A stretch of DNA of 42,765 bases from an uncultured Oscillospiraceae bacterium. Lineage in GTDB: Bacteria; Bacillota; Clostridia; Oscillospirales; Acutalibacteraceae. The notes beneath the pieces were generated by a model, which was not told the origin of the DNA, did no database searches, and saw nothing but the letters and a program-made list of their open reading frames with translations. The position numbers and the translations under genes were made by a program. The stretch is from contig CABUCT010000001.1 of the NCBI GenBank assembly GCA_902490145.1, positions 1-42,765 on the forward strand, read 5' to 3'. Shown here piece by piece: positions 42,098 through 42,765 of the stretch. Positions within the stretch are counted from its first letter, which is position 1, and each line of letters begins with the position of its first letter.

Positions 42098-42510
42098 TGA
42101 AAAAGATAATTTTTGTATGTACGGGCAACACCTGCCGAAGCCCCATGGCAGAGGGAATCTTCAATAAAATAGCGAAAGAAAATCAGCTTGATATTTTTGC
42201 CGAAAGTGCAGGACTTTTTGCAAACGAAGGAGAGAGCGTTACGCAAAATGCTGTCCTCGCCTGTAAAGAAAAAGGCATTGATATAAGCGGACACAAATCA
42301 AGGCAGCTTACTGAGCAGCTTTCAAAAACTGCTGATTTTATCGTGCCAATGACCCAAAATCACCGTGAAATCTGCATTAAGCTGTTTAAAGAAACTTCAG
42401 TTTTGCCTGCACTTGATATTCCCGATCCATATGGCGGAGATCTTGATGTTTACAGGCTTTGCCGTGATAAAATTACTGAAATGTGTGAGAAAATTGCAGA
42501 TTGTAATTAA
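42097..42510 (+). CDS. low-molecular-weight phosphatase, YwlE-type (protein-arginine phosphatase)
   Basis: The 137-residue protein has the CX5R P-loop CTGNTCRS (Cys8 to Arg14) at its N-terminus and the general-acid loop IPDPYGG near its end. Thr12 in the P-loop is the residue that in Bacillus YwlE selects phospho-arginine; tyrosine phosphatases of the family usually have Ile or similar there. It would reverse McsB-type arginine phosphorylation linked to Clp proteolysis, though no mcsB is in the window. The ATG overlaps the lipoprotein stop (TGATG); a GTG 3 bp earlier is an alternative. Confidence 0.85.
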   Translation: MKKIIFVCTGNTCRSPMAEGIFNKIAKENQLDIFAESAGLFANEGESVTQNAVLACKEKGIDISGHKSRQLTEQLSKTADFIVPMTQNHREICIKLFKETSVLPALDIPDPYGGDLDVYRLCRDKITEMCEKIADCN

Positions 42511-42765
42511 GAATTTTTCTCCCTCGTTTGCAAACGCTGTTCATGAAATAGAGCGAGAATGTTTTGCTCATCCGTGGACCGTGAAAAATATTATTGAAAC
42601 GGCTTCTAACGGACACAGCATATTTCTCATGGCTGTTGCAGACGGAAAATGTGTGGGATACGGTTCTCTTGACATGGCTGACGGCATTGGATATTTTAAC
42701 AATGTGGCGGTCAGTCCTGCCTTTCGGGGCAATCACATCGGCGAAATGCTTGTGCGTTCGCTTTG
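42485..42765 (+). CDS. rimI: RimI-like GNAT acetyltransferase, 5' part only
   Basis: The frame runs off the window end after 93 codons. The visible part has the RimI pattern: AVHEIERECFAHPWT near the start, GYGSLDMADGIGYFNNVAVSP, cut here as GYGSLDMADG and YFNNVAVSP, and the acetyl-CoA loop FRGNHIGEML. RimI acetylates the N-terminus of ribosomal protein S18 or related targets. The start is uncertain: GTG at 42485 or TTG at 42494, both overlapping the phosphatase gene. In Firmicutes rimI often accompanies tsaB/tsaD, which may follow beyond the window. Confidence 0.78.
   Translation, partial: MRKLQIVIKNFSPSFANAVHEIERECFAHPWTVKNIIETASNGHSIFLMAVADGKCVGYGSLDMADGIGYFNNVAVSPAFRGNHIGEMLVRSL

Noticed and set aside
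1..42765. CRISPR arrays, tRNA or rRNA genes, transposons
   Set aside because: No regularly spaced repeats, no tRNA-like cloverleaf with TTCGA arm, no rRNA sequence and no transposase were noticed in the window.

Overview
The window looks like chromosome from an anaerobic, low-to-medium GC Firmicute of the class Clostridia, probably an uncultured Oscillospirales- or Eubacteriales-type genome. The reasons are the DUF951-prfA-plsX-rnc-radical SAM-smc-ftsY gene order, strong AGGAGG ribosome sites, sigma-A promoters of TTGACA-N17-TATAAT type, a CsoR/CopA pair, a PBSX-like phage module, and oxygen-sensitive Fe-S enzymes throughout. No rRNA, tRNA, CRISPR array, transposase or integrase was seen.

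Layout. Positions 1-306 hold no gene. 307-8746 is a leftward housekeeping operon: DUF951, prfA, a one-piece PlsX-RNase III fusion, an Elp3-like radical SAM protein, smc and ftsY, closed by a strong hairpin. Divergent from it, 8834-11718 is a copper operon (csoR, copA) with promoter and operator visible; copA carries a CopZ-like domain at its C-terminus behind a preserved internal ribosome site and ATG. 11859-18063 is a compact leftward phage head cassette (terminase small and large subunits, portal, protease/scaffold, major capsid and three neck-type proteins) with no tail, lysis, replication, regulator or integrase genes. 18504-21618 holds a D,D-carboxypeptidase, a tiny Cys-rich membrane peptide and a membrane-anchored HtrA protease. 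21619-22215 has no gene but looks like a structured non-coding RNA and terminator.

22216-34922 is the most striking region: thirteen leftward genes, mostly overlapping or within 15 bp of each other. In transcription order they are two-subunit fumarase (alpha, beta), an LDH-fold enzyme with the malate-type Arg, HdrB, HdrC, HdrA, FlxD/MvhD-like, two HydB/AsrA-like Fe-S proteins, a FlxA-like NAD(P)H/FAD subunit, a fumarate-reductase-type Fe-S subunit, the fumarate reductase flavoprotein, and an AspT-family carrier. Read together, the cluster encodes the reductive C4 branch (oxaloacetate to malate to fumarate to succinate) joined to a complete HdrABC-FlxABCD electron-bifurcating module, and perhaps a dicarboxylate carrier. 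A near-perfect Rex (NADH/NAD+ sensor) operator lies upstream. The inference is a soluble NADH:fumarate reductase that may couple fumarate reduction to ferredoxin reduction.

35259-42765 runs rightward: rpe, a DegT-type aminotransferase, alaS with a consensus promoter, a DUF1653 protein, a YerB/DUF3048 lipoprotein, a YwlE-type arginine phosphatase and the start of a RimI-like acetyltransferase cut by the window edge.

All family calls are made by eye from motifs and overall resemblance; no database search was run.
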